A stretch of DNA of 64,000 bases, from NCBI GenBank assembly GCA_027605045.1, contig JAQFWX010000020.1, forward strand, positions 434,001 through 498,000. The letters are read 5' to 3'. The notes below the pieces were generated by a model. That model searched no databases and was not told where the DNA came from. It was given only the letters and a program-made list of their open reading frames with translations. Below, piece by piece: positions 1-10,154 of this stretch. Within the stretch, counting starts at the first letter, position 1, and each line of letters opens with the position of its first letter. The position numbers and the translations under genes were made by a program. Source of the stretch: Phallus indusiatus (Eukaryota; Basidiomycota; Agaricomycetes; Phallales; Phallaceae).

Positions 1-722
1 CAACAGATGAAATGGCCATCAGCTTCTCTGAACAGACGTCGAACATGAACATGGAATCCCCACCGCCTAATTTGTATTCTAGTGGAAATCCAGTATTAAG
101 AACTCTGTTCGACGGCTTGGACGATCTGTCTTATCTGCTCCGAGAAACTAGAATGTCGGATACTATCACGCATGTTTGTTTGGAAGACTGTCTCCTGAAA
201 ACTACGGTGCTCAGAGATATCCTGGTTTTACTACCGAATGTACAATACTTCCGTGTCTATCACGCGAGTAGATACGAAGTTTTGGATTCCCTTCCGAGCT
301 TGTATTTGAGGGCCTTAATACCCCCGGGAGATCGGGTACGGCATTCAAAATCAAATCTCCAGACAAAGGGGACAGATTCAAACTCGGAAATAAATAACAA
401 GCCCAATCAAGCACATTTGCTCCATTGCTCCTCTCTGCATACACTACAACTAGTTTTTCGTGGCCATTTCGTCGACCCTGGAGAACCCTATCTTCGTGCT
501 TTCCTTCGGTGTTACAAATTCCGCGAAGAGACAGGGCATCCATTCAAATCGATCATCATCTGGTATGAAATTTTGTACACGGTAGTATGTTTCACAGAGT
601 GCTTTGAGGCATCGAACCTTAAACATTTGCACAATATCGTTGAATTTAGATCATTGCCCATGTCTCCAAATTATTTTAGCGCACTATCCCCTACGGAGTA
701 CACAGATGATTTTGAAGAATAG
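1..722 (+). CDS. Hypothetical protein, 3' end (F-box/LRR-like style), partial
   Basis: The reading frame is open from the window edge to a stop at 720-722, so the 5' end is missing. The first ATG at 12 is only the first one visible and need not be the start. The translated part (about 236 residues from that ATG) is rich in Leu and Cys, with stretches such as VLRDILVLLPNVQYFRVYH and LHTLQLVF. This resembles the leucine-rich tails of the large basidiomycete F-box-like families, where a short N-terminal F-box precedes degenerate LRRs. No F-box is visible because that end lies outside the window. The function is not identified; the family suggestion is inference from composition. Confidence 0.5.
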   Translation, partial: TDEMAISFSEQTSNMNMESPPPNLYSSGNPVLRTLFDGLDDLSYLLRETRMSDTITHVCLEDCLLKTTVLRDILVLLPNVQYFRVYHASRYEVLDSLPSLYLRALIPPGDRVRHSKSNLQTKGTDSNSEINNKPNQAHLLHCSSLHTLQLVFRGHFVDPGEPYLRAFLRCYKFREETGHPFKSIIIWYEILYTVVCFTECFEASNLKHLHNIVEFRSLPMSPNYFSALSPTEYTDDFEE

Positions 723-1324
723 TTTTAGATGAATAATACATTGACGATGTGTCATAAATTGTTTGAAAACATGGTACCGTAAAAACCTTTCACGCTACAT
801 GAAGATGTCGTTTAATCATTTCCCGGAGCAACATACCAAGTAGCACACCTTTCAATATAATATCATTTGGTCCGTTCGGTCTGGAAGCCGAGTGGAAAGG
901 CGTAAATACATGGACGGGGACACAGGAGGGTCGTCCTAATTGTCCACTGTGGTGTGCCCATCCGACGGCCGCGGTCCGTATGTCACATCTTTATCAAAGG
1001 ACATCGCGTCCACCCCCGACAAAGTTGTCCCCCGTTGTATATAATTATAAAATACGCGGAGATCGTCCTTCACGACAAGTCAACCTTTTCCCCCTTCCTA
1101 ACTCGCGTCACCCAACCCTCGTTGACTCTATAATCTTCGATCTCCGAACAATGCGCCACATCAACTATCGCTTTCCAGCTCAACCCACCGTCCATGAAGA
1201 TTATTCGTATCTACACCCAGATTTGCGTCCGGTTCAACCTCAACCCCCATCTCCCGCTCCGATCGTTCGTGTTGATCCGATTTCTACAACACCCAGTAAT
1301 TGAACGCGTTTTTTCTAGGACGAT
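723..1324. other. Intergenic stretch with TATA-like promoter region
   Basis: There is no convincing gene here. An AT-rich TATA-like run (tatataattataaaata, about 1036-1053) is followed by pyrimidine-rich sequence and an ATG at 1151 that opens a 50-codon frame ending at 1303. That short frame is either an upstream ORF or a 5' exon of the next gene. It cannot be joined cleanly in frame to the exon at 1325 with a strong donor, so I left it out of the gene model. Confidence 0.4.
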
Positions 1325-2067
1325 ATGCCACCACCCATATTCGATTACGAATTAGGAATCATGTGGCTACCACATAGAATGCACGTGGGGGTGAATGCGT
1401 GGCAGACGACGATCAACAATGTGCCCCAAGGACCTATGTTCCGTAAGACGCGTCTTTCCTTTCTTTCGTGCAAGTTGCTGATATGACGTTTATAGCTGAC
1501 CAAAACGAACTGTTTGAGAAGGGTTCTAGTCCTGAGATTGCGAACCACGGGGATGTTAATATTGACCCTGATTCGCAATTGCAAACCAAAAATCAAACGA
1601 ACACCAGGTACGCGACCCGGTCGCGAACCACGTCTCCATTGTCCTCTCCATGTAATGGAAAATCAATCACGGTTACCCCCAGCACGATTTCCTCGAAGAA
1701 ATCCAAAACACGCATTGAGGAGGAAGAGCTAAACTCCGTTCCCGGTCTTTACAAACGTACTGGGAGAATAACCTGGAAATGTATGTTTAGGGATCCGATC
1801 AGCAAAGTATCATGCCGCAAGCCAGTTATTGAGGGGTCCAGAAATCTCCGGCGTCATATGGGAGTCCACGCTAAAAGGGAGCAGGAATTGATTGATGAGG
1901 CTGAACTTGCACCTGAAGAGGCCATCGCTCTTCCGCGACAGGTCCTCATGGTGTATGTGTGCAAGGACCGGAATTGTGGATATTTGAAAGAGAAAGGGAA
2001 ACCGTATCGTTTAGTGGACTATCGGGTGGATAATAAAAAGGCTCAACATCTTCGGAATTATCATTAG
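1325..2067 (+). CDS. Small zinc-finger-like hypothetical protein, one intron
   Basis: Exon 1 (1325-1442) and exon 2 (1496-2067) join across a 53-nt GT-AG intron (GTAAGA donor) to give about 229 residues. The N-terminal 39 residues (MPPPIFDYELGIMWLPHRM...) are followed by a Ser/Thr/Asn-rich linker. The C-terminal half has two Cys/His clusters: C-x10-C followed by HMGVH (H-x3-H), then CKDRNC with HLRNYH (H-x4-H). These could bind zinc in a C2H2-like manner, but the spacing is not that of a classic C2H2 finger. A nuclear or DNA-binding role is inference only. The start at 1325 is chosen because the frame is protein-like from there; an upstream coding exon around 1151-1300 is possible. Confidence 0.5.
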
Positions 2068-2418
2068 TGGTGTCGCAGAAGAGATTGAACAAAGCGGGAG
2101 AGGGACAAGAAGCACCTGTAAAACTAATGTTGTGTTGTAAGAAATAGGAAGTAAGGAATAGAGATAGAAAAGCGTACCTTAAGTTTACAGACTAGTTCAT
2201 ATATGATTCCCTTTGAATGAGATGCTTGACGATGTGAATGTAGACCGAAAGGCAAGGACGAGTCACAAAAGTTGGGACAAAGGGAGCTTGGCGGAGCTTG
2301 AAGTGTATTAGCGCCCGTAAACGACGTTCATTATGCATCATGACTCCAGTTTGTTGACCAAGCGTCAAACCGTCTTCAAGTCGACTCCGTTGAATCCCAT
2401 CAACTATTAACCATCATT
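2068..2418. other. Convergent intergenic spacer
   Basis: This lies between the 3' ends of the zinc-finger-like gene (+) and the membrane protein gene (-). It is AT-rich with no open frame of note; presumably both transcripts end here. Confidence 0.4.
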
Positions 2419-3261
2419 CTATACCATACAGTTCCCACTAATAAACGACAAAGAGGAATTAAATAGGTTTAAATCTAAATATTTATAAATGAATAGGACG
2501 AGCGTGAGCACAAAAATTCCAGCCCCGAGAGCAATGCCAATGATTGTGTCCCGACTTAAACCATCCGACGACGACCCTGTGAAGGCACTGGAAGGATTCT
2601 CTAAATACTGATTAGAAATGGGAACCTGGCTCGCTATAGTAGTGGTGGTGTTGGTGGTAGTGTTGAGTATCGATATATGTGAGTCCGAGTCAGTCAGTTG
2701 GAAGCCATTTGACGTGTTCGCCAAGTCAGTAGTGGTAAACGATATCTTGCTGAGAAAAGCTTGAGGAGTGTATAAAATGTAATCAAATAGGACTTCAGAT
2801 GTGGCAATGTTGACTTTGAGTGTGTGTGTGTGTTCGCCGTTTGGTAGATTTCTCCCATTACAGATAGGCCAGTTGTTCTGTGGAGAGTGGGGTATATTCG
2901 TGGCCAATAATTCGTCGTCTAACTTGCAGTTCGCAGTGACTGTGTTTCCAGCAGATTCAAATGCAAGGAAAGAAGTCATGACTATTATGTCAGATCCTAA
3001 CAGAGAAAAAATAAAGCGCGGTGAGTATTAAGGACAATCAAATCGCTTCAAAAAGTTTTAGACTGCCTAGATACCCTTGAATGTGAAAGTAAGGGAATCG
3101 GTCGCGTCACTGGCCCGAAACTCTTTCAGAAAGGATGATACAGGTGTCCCCATATTTCCGACTTGAAAGATAGGGCTCGATTTTGGTATGTTTGTCCACG
3201 AGTTATCGGACGCGTAGTGCACGAGAGGATTATCATTCGTTACTTGGATGAGGCCGACCAT
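2419..3261 (-). CDS. Single-pass membrane protein with extracellular beta-rich domain, paralogue A
   Basis: Exon 1 (3075-3261) and exon 2 (2419-2996) flank a 78-nt intron; the joined protein is about 254 residues. The N-terminal part (NIPKSSPIFQVGNMGTPVSS, then FTFKG) and the middle (PQNNWPICNG, HTHTLKVNI, LFDYILYTP) align motif for motif with the gene at 20073-21830. Near the C-terminus one hydrophobic segment (TIIGIALGAGIFVLTLVLFIYKY) follows a Ser-rich stalk, giving a type I-like topology with a very short cytoplasmic tail. Agaricomycetes carry many such proteins with a jelly-roll-like ectodomain, a stalk and one TM segment; their function is unknown. The start has no obvious signal peptide, so an upstream exon may be missing. 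Compared with paralogue B it lacks the second ectodomain part and the long tail. Confidence 0.65.
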
Positions 3262-4387
3262 GCTCGTCGGGCTACCTCGTTATAGATGAAATGGTGGAGG
3301 AGTAATAAGGCGTGGATAAAGGGAAGACTCGAAGGGAGGAAGTGATAAGTATATCTAGCGGAGCTTTCGCTTACTAGAAGTGAGCGAGTCGCTGTATCAT
3401 CATGGAACTGAGACGATACCGCTGCCGAGCCATGTGCAACTGTCGATCCTCTACTTATAGTTGTGATCAAAAGTAGGCTAAATCTGCTGTGATGACAGCG
3501 CCTCAGGAGAGTGGCAGGAAAGATACTACGCGGATCAGTGCTTGTGTGTGTGAGGAAAATAGAGGGAAAATGGGGGGGAGGGGATTAGCAAGTTAGTTGT
3601 TTATTGTAGATACTAATCTTATATATATATAATCTCTGAAATAATGAAGTCTTTGTGAATGATGATTAAAAGAAAACTTGTCGCGTCATGTAACGTGACT
3701 CGAGGCGACAGTAAATATCGCGCGTTTCGGCACTTTCCAGCCCTAGCCGGCATAACCCGTTTGGAAGTTCATAACCCGTTTGGAAGTTCATCAGCTGTTT
3801 GAAAACGATTGGCTGATTAGCTTTGGAATCTAAGGCGTTAAACATAAATACATATGCCAATCAGTGATTTACATAGGTCTCATATCTGGAGCACGTCCTT
3901 GGCACGTCCCCTCATCTGTAGGTCCCTAGACGACGAGAGCCAGCAGGAGAATAATAATGAAAGTGATATTGAGCGACAGAAATCGCTATTTGATATTTTA
4001 TCTGCATTCTGAGAATTTACGTTTCTACATTTGCATTCTAGCAAAAAACAACACCCGATACCAATAGAAGTAAACGGGAATAACAAAGTGATAGATTTAA
4101 CGCATAATACAGGCTCCTGGTGGTCCTAGAAAGGTGTGAAAGCCTCCTGTGGTTTGGTGACCAAGCCATCTATGATGTAAACGCGCTGAATTTAATTCTG
4201 AAAATTGACTGGCGCAATTGTTTCAACCGGAGTGCAATGAATATGCCCATCAACGCATTTCAAGAAAATAACTAACTCACAAAAAGAAATTCATAACATT
4301 CATATGATGATTTATCTTTGAGCTCCTCGAACCCTGAATGGAAGATCACGAAATTTACAAAAATGTACATGGAGAAAGACTTGGAGC
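3262..4387. other. Intergenic region containing the source copy of a segmental duplication
   Basis: No gene is supported. Stretches 3262-3480 and about 3795-3915 match 19366-19590 and 19600-19740, so this is the upstream flank of a duplicated block that includes exon 1 of the membrane protein gene. The part between (about 3491-3795) is missing from the other copy. It includes a short tandem duplication of ataacccgtttggaagttc around 3750-3790. Confidence 0.5.
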
Positions 4388-4392
4388 ACGAT

Positions 4393-5069
4393 TGTCAGCC
4401 GCCGTGTTCCGAGCCTATCCCGGATAAGTCCGGTCTAGTACGAAACACGTGCGTGCGGATAAAGAGAGTATGGAGAGTACGGGTGTGAGGGACTTGGCTT
4501 CAGCTTGTATGCTGCGCCCACTCGCCCAACTTCAGTTATCCCTCGATTTCAGAGAACGAGAGAAGTACGTAACTAGTACGCACAGGTCCGACGTTAAGTA
4601 CGACGACGAACTTAGATTGCCCAAGAGGTCTGACGACGACTGGGACTTGAACTACGTGCAAGTCCGCAACTAAGTACGAGACGAGCACGCAGAGTACGGA
4701 GAAGAACAGAGACGGAGCAGATAAGAGAGAAGAATAGATTTATATTCTGACTGAGGAATCCCAACTACGAAACTGGGACTTAAATACAGGAGTGTAAGAT
4801 GACTATACTTAAAGGGGAAACAGATAAAGAAAGGAATGGTGGTTTCTAGGACGGGTAGAACGGGCAGAGTACGAATTAACCGACCCCCTTGGTTTGTCAG
4901 AGAGTCGGGCGGATGTGCTCCATTTAGAAATGGGCGGATCGGAAGGCTGTGTATGAAGTATGAAATGTATGAGAGGGGTACGGGTACGTACTTGAGGGAA
5001 GTGAATAGAATATGAAGTATAGCTTACGTAAACTCCCGGAAAAGGTCACGGGGCACGCCGGGCGTGACA
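4393..5069. mobile_element. Solo LTR, family E copy 1 (TSD ACGAT)
   Basis: The element begins TGTCAGCCGCCGTG and ends GGGCGTGACA (terminal TGTCA/TGACA), 677 bp. It is flanked by ACGAT at 4388-4392 and 5070-5074, a 5-bp target site duplication typical of LTR-retrotransposon integration. It is nearly identical to 10338-11015, which has its own different duplication. No internal retrotransposon coding sequence is present, so this is a solo LTR left by LTR-LTR recombination. The small ORF inside it (4449-4673) is also present in the other copy and is not a gene. It sits just downstream of the stop of the disrupted minus-strand gene. Confidence 0.9.
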
Positions 5070-5513
5070 ACGATACAAGCATGCAAAATTACAAACTTCC
5101 TGGATCAACATATTTGATCTTGGCAACCAGATCGAGACTTGGTGTCGCGAACGGTTTACCTCCGGGGAACACAAAGTTTTGGATGATAGAGACTGGAATC
5201 TCTTGCAGAGTGTAACTAGCGAGAGTTCTCACGTAGCCCTCGACGGTGCTGATAATGCTGTTGATATCAGTGAACCGGTTAATGAACGCATTAGAGGATG
5301 GGTTCATGTCGTTATTCAAGTTCACTGTGTTAGTTGGCGGAGGAACAGTGAGCTGCCCTTGTCCCAAAATCCCAAAATCATAAACGTCCACTCTTTTCCT
5401 ATCGACAATGTTACCCGAATCCGTCGTGAGGTTTTTGCTTATGCTCGTCCACACAACTTGAGTTTGAGTGATCACAACAGTGGTGCCAATAAACTGCACT
5501 CCCATATGGTATG

Positions 5514-6048
5514 TGTTGAGTTACAGTCACGCCGTGACTACATGACTATAGTTACTGTAAATAGTACTTACGCGCACGCGCCTAATTTCCTCACTCGTGT
5601 CATTACACGTAGTGAGGTACGTTTGTTATAGTCTAATTTCTCATTATCTCTTCATTAACAATGTACCTAGCTATTATTCTTTAGGTACGCAATCATAATA
5701 TCACTCGTGTCATTACACGTAGTGAGTGTAACGGATTTGGGTTATAGGAAATGGGCCCCCTGGGGCCCATTAAGGGCCTAGTGCCCATGCAGTGCCTTTG
5801 GCACTGCAGCTGCAGTAGTTGCGCGTCACAGCGTGACGCTTAAGCGCCCGTCACACCCTTACAGCGGTGTGACTAGTAGTTACATTAGTTAATCTTAATC
5901 TTTTCCACTACTACTGCATGTAATTCCCTATTAGCCTAATTGAGCAATAGACAGGAATTCTGTGCACTTGTGGGAAAATAAGAAAAAACCCTTTATCAGA
6001 CCCCCCTGTGGTCTGATAAAAACTGTTACAGTGAGCTATTATTCTTTA
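5514..6048. mobile_element. Short LTR-like element A (TSD GTATG) with nested LTR-B
   Basis: It begins TGTTGAGTTAC and ends ...TATTATTCTTTA, bordered by GTATG at 5509-5513 and 6049-6053. Removing the nested LTR-B and its duplicated bases leaves about 226 bp. The start is typical of an LTR but the end is TA rather than CA, which a single C-to-T change would explain. Inside are two direct copies of a 26-bp near-palindrome (5591-5616 and 5701-5726) and two copies of ctattattctttag (5671-5684, 6036-6049). Joining the flanks restores one open frame of the host gene, which supports the borders. No second copy was found in the window, so the family is not confirmed. Confidence 0.65.
5727..6030. mobile_element. 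Solo LTR, family B copy 1 (TSD GTGAG), nested in element A
   Basis: The 304-bp element runs from TGTAACGGATTTGGG to AACTGTTACA and is flanked by GTGAG at 5722-5726 and 6031-6035. It is nearly identical to 9051-9352. It holds several short palindromes (GGGCCCCCTGGGGCCC-like, GTGCCTTTGGCAC, GCGTCACAGCGTGACGC). It landed inside element A, so it is the younger of the two. Confidence 0.92.
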
Positions 6049-6098
6049 GTATGTTTGTGTCATGGTCATCTTTCCCAAGTCTCCGTTAAGTCCCGCTT

Positions 6099-6965
6099 TG
6101 TCAAGTACCGATATCCGGGAACGGTTATAGATACTATAATATACTTTAGTCGCTGAATATAACACTGTTAACCGTCACCGTTGGTTGACGATAGTCAGGA
6201 CTTGGCCTCAACCTATAAGAGGTTGTGCCACGACAGTCTTCTTTAGGATTTGTCCTGACGTTCGTCACGAGCGTCGAGTTCGTCAAGGACGTTACGGATA
6301 TGTGCGTTCCGAGCTTCGAGAGTCGCGAGCTGTATCTCGTATTGAATGATATCGAGCTCAACGATAATGAAGAAAGCTTTGAGATGTAACTCTCGACAAC
6401 GACGGATGGCTTCCGTCGTTGCAAGTCTCGAGGAACGATCTCGACGTTCAATGATGAAGAGAGTAAGAGAAAAGAGAGTTTTATAGAGATATCGAACTAC
6501 GTTCGATATTAAGTCTGAAGAACTATCTACGTGTATGCTAGGGTTTATATACATGTCAGATAAATAATTCTAGCTCAGTTCGAAATAGATTCCGAACTAG
6601 AGAAATACAAACAAGTCGTGAGATTCGTAAGTAACATCAATATATGCAGGGTATGATGTCTCATGTGATGAACATGAGGTGTGCAGGGATGAGAGCTGTG
6701 CATACATGGACCTACGTTCGTCATCTCTGATCTCATAACCGGAACGTGCGTGGAATATTCTAGAAAGGCCTTTCCGCGGGTGTTCCAGGAGTTAAGAGAG
6801 ACGGGTGAGTCTCTATTCCAGTTGCGAGGTTGATGGAGATGACTGAACGCGAAGGTCATATCGTGAGTGACGTAAGCGTGATAAGATTACGGAGATAAAC
6901 GGTAAATGATCGGATATGGATTACGTAACGTTACCGGAAGTGATGTCATGAATCGGATCATGACA
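6099..6965. mobile_element. Solo LTR, family C copy 1 (TSD CGCTT)
   Basis: The element is 867 bp, beginning TGTCAAGTACCGATATCC and ending GGATCATGACA, with CGCTT at 6094-6098 and 6966-6970. The copy at 11950-12816 has the same length and different flanking duplications. It interrupts the coding sequence of the minus-strand pseudogene; the flanks rejoin in frame. Apparent ORFs on its minus strand also occur in copy 2 and belong to the LTR. Confidence 0.92.
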
Positions 6966-7395
6966 CGCTTGATCGGAGCTGAATTGACTGGGAGACTTCC
7001 AATCAAAAGAGAGAACAGTCATGCTGTCCGAGCCACCCTTGTTTTGAGTGATAGTCGGTGTCTGACCACCAGTCATGGGGAACGAGTAAGTGATGGAATT
7101 GTCGCTCGAGTCCGCGGTCACTGTGACGTGGATGTTAAAGCAATTAGGGGTTACAAAGGGCAGCAGAGCATTTTGGAAATAAGTCACGAGTGAATCGCGA
7201 TTGATTGAGACAACGCCATCGAAACTGGATTCTTCCGACGGAGCAATCCAATTCCATTTGAAGTGCTCCGGAGGAGGTTGGGACTTTCCTCCAGTCAAAC
7301 ACAAGTAATTGAGGGTTGTTAGACCCAAAGTTGTCTCGTTAGTGGATACCGTACCATTACTGTTGAGATAGGCATCGACCTCGAAGTTGATGGAT

Positions 7396-8382
7396 TAAGG
7401 CTGTTCACGGGTATGGCTATACCCGGGTACCCGTGACAGGTACCCGTCACAAAACCCGCGGGTTCAGGTACCCAAACCTGCAGGTTTAATTTCGCTTAAA
7501 ACCCGAGGGTGCAGGTATGGACTTCAGTAAAAATGCTAGGGTGCAGGTTTTAGCCTTGAATTTTTTACAGGTACCCGCAGGTACCCGGGTTTTATTTTTG
7601 AACTACACGCCTGGACGAGAAAAGTGAGAATTCGAGAGGATTTAATCACCTCAAAAATTCTGAGTGTTTTCTGCAGAAATTTTGAGGTATTTAGTCCGCT
7701 TATCAAACTTTCAACGGTTTAGGAGAAAATTTGAATTACGAAGAAATTGAAATTCCGCTAAGCAGGGAATTCTTCAAAATTTCTGCAGAAAACGCTCAGA
7801 ATTTTTGAGGTGATTAAATCTCCTCGAATTCTCACTTTTCTCGTCCAGGCGTGTAGAGGAGGCATTTGTGCAAATTTTTTATTTTCCTTCTAGAGAGCTT
7901 AATTTTGCTCCAAATCAAAAAAGGAAAAAAATGTACTAAATATTTTATTTTTTCCTACATTTTCGATTTTAGCTTACATAAGCGCCCACTTAAGCGATAG
8001 ACGCCCAAAGCAATTATCGAGGCATTTGTGCAAATTTTTTATTTTTGCTCTAGAAAGCTCAATTTTGCTCCAAATCCAAAATGGAAAAAAATGTATTAGA
8101 TAATTTTTTGATATCTACATTTTCAATTTTTGTTTACATAAGCGGGTGCTAGGTACTTACCCGCAGGTACCCGTGGGTACCTGCATATTTGAGTAGACCC
8201 TTGGGTAAACCCGGGTAAGCACCTGGGTTTTGAGAGGTAAAACCCTAGGGTGCGGGTTTGGCTTTTAAAAGCACGGGTACCCGTGGGAAAAACCCGCGAG
8301 GGTGCGGGTCTGGGTCTGAGTAACCAAGGGTACCCGAAAACAGGTACCCAAACCCGCGGGTTGACACCCGTGAACAGCCTTA
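7396..8382. mobile_element. Non-autonomous hAT transposon, 987 bp (TSD TGATGGAT)
   Basis: The terminal inverted repeats are TAAGGCTGTTCACGGGT at the left and its complement ACCCGTGAACAGCCTTA at the right. The 8-bp duplication TGATGGAT at 7388-7395 and 8383-8390 is the hAT-superfamily hallmark. No transposase frame is present. Subterminal regions are packed with short ACCCGGGTACCCG/GGGTACCTG-like motifs on both strands, as expected for transposase-binding repeats of hAT elements. The centre has a long palindrome (7605-7685 / 7774-7854) and a direct repeat (about 7863-7985 and 8022-8145). It interrupts the coding sequence of the minus-strand pseudogene. Confidence 0.9.
7605..7854. repeat. Inverted repeat with about 81-bp arms inside the hAT element
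   Basis: Arms 7605-7685 and 7774-7854 are imperfect reverse complements, both containing the motif for cctggacgagaaaagtgag and ctgcagaaattttga. The loop is about 88 bp. A transcript across it could fold into a long hairpin. Confidence 0.8.
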
Positions 8383-9050
8383 TGATGGATGTCGGCTGAA
8401 GCGTCCATGGTGTCGCAGAATTAGAGGCGATGGTAACTCCTAGTAAAGGCGTCCCTGCTGCTTTCATCTGATCAAAGTAAAAGGTAATGAATTTGGACTT
8501 GATCGCGGCATAAGTCTCAGAGCTAGTGTTGAAACCAGGTAAGTCGAAAGTCGGCATAAGACCAGGAGTAGTGAGGTCAAATGCAAGCTGTTGGAGGGAA
8601 AATGCATCGGCACCGACATTCATGATCATCTGCTTGACATTGGTGGGGAGATTTTGATAGACAGCAGAGTTAGTGTTCACGGCCTGCGATGTAAAGTCCA
8701 AGTTGACTGTGGCTTGAAAAATAGCAGGCTGTGAGGCAGTTTGCTGATAGTTTGTCCAAGACGTGGGACTACGCGGACCGTATTCCAGGTCGCACACTTG
8801 AAATGTGGAACACATCAAGTTGAAGGTGACTTGGGAGGAACTATCATTTGAGAGGTCCACCCAGCCCGGGAGCGTGACCGTCGGACCAACTCTGGGGATG
8901 CCGATCTGTGCCTGAATAGCAAAGCTGAAGCCCGCATTGACCAACGCTTTAATGCGCGAGTCCGTGAGTGATGTGCCTTGGGGGACATTAAAGGGGTTGA
9001 CACCATTCGTCTGCGCAGTAAGATCAGACAGAGAGATAGGGATGAGATTG

Positions 9051-9352
9051 TGTAACGGATTTGGGATATAGGAATGGGCCCCCCTGGGGCCCATTAATGG
9101 CCTAGTGCCCATGCAGTGCCTTTGGCACTGCAGCTGCAGTAGTTGCGCGTCACAGCGTGACGCTTAAGCGCCCGTCACACCCTTACAGCGGTGTGACCAG
9201 TAGTTACATTAGTTAATCTTAATTTTACCACTACTACTGCATGTAATTCCCTATTAGCCTAATTGAGCAATAGACAGGAATTCTGTGCACTTGTGGGAAA
9301 ATAAGAAAATCCTTTAATCAGACCCCCTGTGGTCTGATTTTCAACTGTTACA
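9051..9352. mobile_element. Solo LTR, family B copy 2 (TSD GATTG)
   Basis: The 302-bp element is nearly identical to 5727-6030, begins TGTAACGGATTTGGG and ends AACTGTTACA, with GATTG at 9046-9050 and 9353-9357. It splits the second exon of the minus-strand pseudogene; without it, the frame runs on directly. Confidence 0.92.
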
Positions 9353-10154
9353 GATTGTTTGATTCATCGTAAATGTAGATAATTTTGGTGAGGCCTCTGC
9401 TAGCAAGGCCTTCAGAGAACAGGAGATCCAGATTAGCATTAACGCTATCTTGCATAACGGCGACGACAAAGTCATAGATGTTACTGGCTCCTGGCAAGTT
9501 GGAAGGAATGGAACTCCAGACTGCCATAATCACGTGTCAGTGAATGCTTTTGTATGGCAGAAGCAGTGCTATCGCAGAACTTACCCGGCGGTGTTGATGG
9601 TGTAGTTGCACTAGACATGAGCGATGATAAAGACTTGCTGTTAAATAGAATTTAGCCAAGAGCACATAGCGAAAAGGTCAAAGTAATGGCATACCTGACT
9701 TAGTTTAATAGTGATAATGAGGATGGGTAGCAATTGTTAGTTTGTCGATAAGTTAGAAACGCAAAAAAAAACAAGTCTTTAAATATGTTTGGCCACTAAC
9801 GATTTGACCTTTTGGGGATATGAATGGTTGATAACTGCTTCGTGCTCCTCCTGATGGCAACCCCAGCGCCGGAGCTAGAAGACACCGTTCCTTACATTTT
9901 CAAGTCATCTGCTCTCAGGGTTTACTTGCACTCAATCGTTAGTGTTCAATGGGCACACATGTGTCAGTACGTCAAGGGGTACCCGAGCATAGGATGTTTG
10001 ATAAAGTATGGGTTAGCACTCACATGCCGCTCGCTTCGCTATGGGCACTTGCATCTTCATGGGCACTTGTATTTCAGAATGCCTTCGCATATTTTAATGC
10101 TGCATCTGAGCCTGTTAGAAGAAGTGCATTAACACAATTTCCGTAAGTGCTTTC

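Larger units (their letters stand above)
5089..9618 (-). pseudogene. Possible TULIP/P-47-like gene, destroyed by nested transposon insertions
   Basis: Coding pieces on the minus strand are 9585-9618 (exon 1, start at 9618), then after a 64-nt intron 9353-9520, 8391-9050, 6966-7395, 6049-6098 and 5089-5513 (boundaries to within the duplicated target bases), ending at the stop 5089-5091. The pieces stay in one frame if each inserted element and one copy of its target duplication are ignored, so the ancestral gene was two exons coding for somewhat over 500 residues. Insertions are at 9051-9352 (LTR-B), 7396-8382 (hAT), 6099-6965 (LTR-C) and 5514-6048 (element A, itself carrying another LTR-B at 5727-6030). 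The N-terminal pattern (IYDFVVAVMQDSVNANL, then a short beta-rich segment) and the long beta-sandwich-like remainder recall TULIP-fold P-47/OrfX-type proteins, but this family call is inference from layout. In its present state no full-length product is possible. Confidence 0.8.

Noticed and set aside
4449..4673. 74-aa ORF as a gene (and its twin at 10394-10666)
   Set aside because: Both lie entirely inside LTR-E copies bounded by target duplications.
8123..9112. 329-aa minus-strand ORF as an intact gene
   Set aside because: Its start lies inside LTR-B and its end inside the hAT element; only the middle is host gene sequence.
5727..9352. A full-length retrotransposon bounded by the two LTR-B copies
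   Set aside because: The copies have different duplications (GTGAG, GATTG) and the DNA between is a host gene plus other elements.
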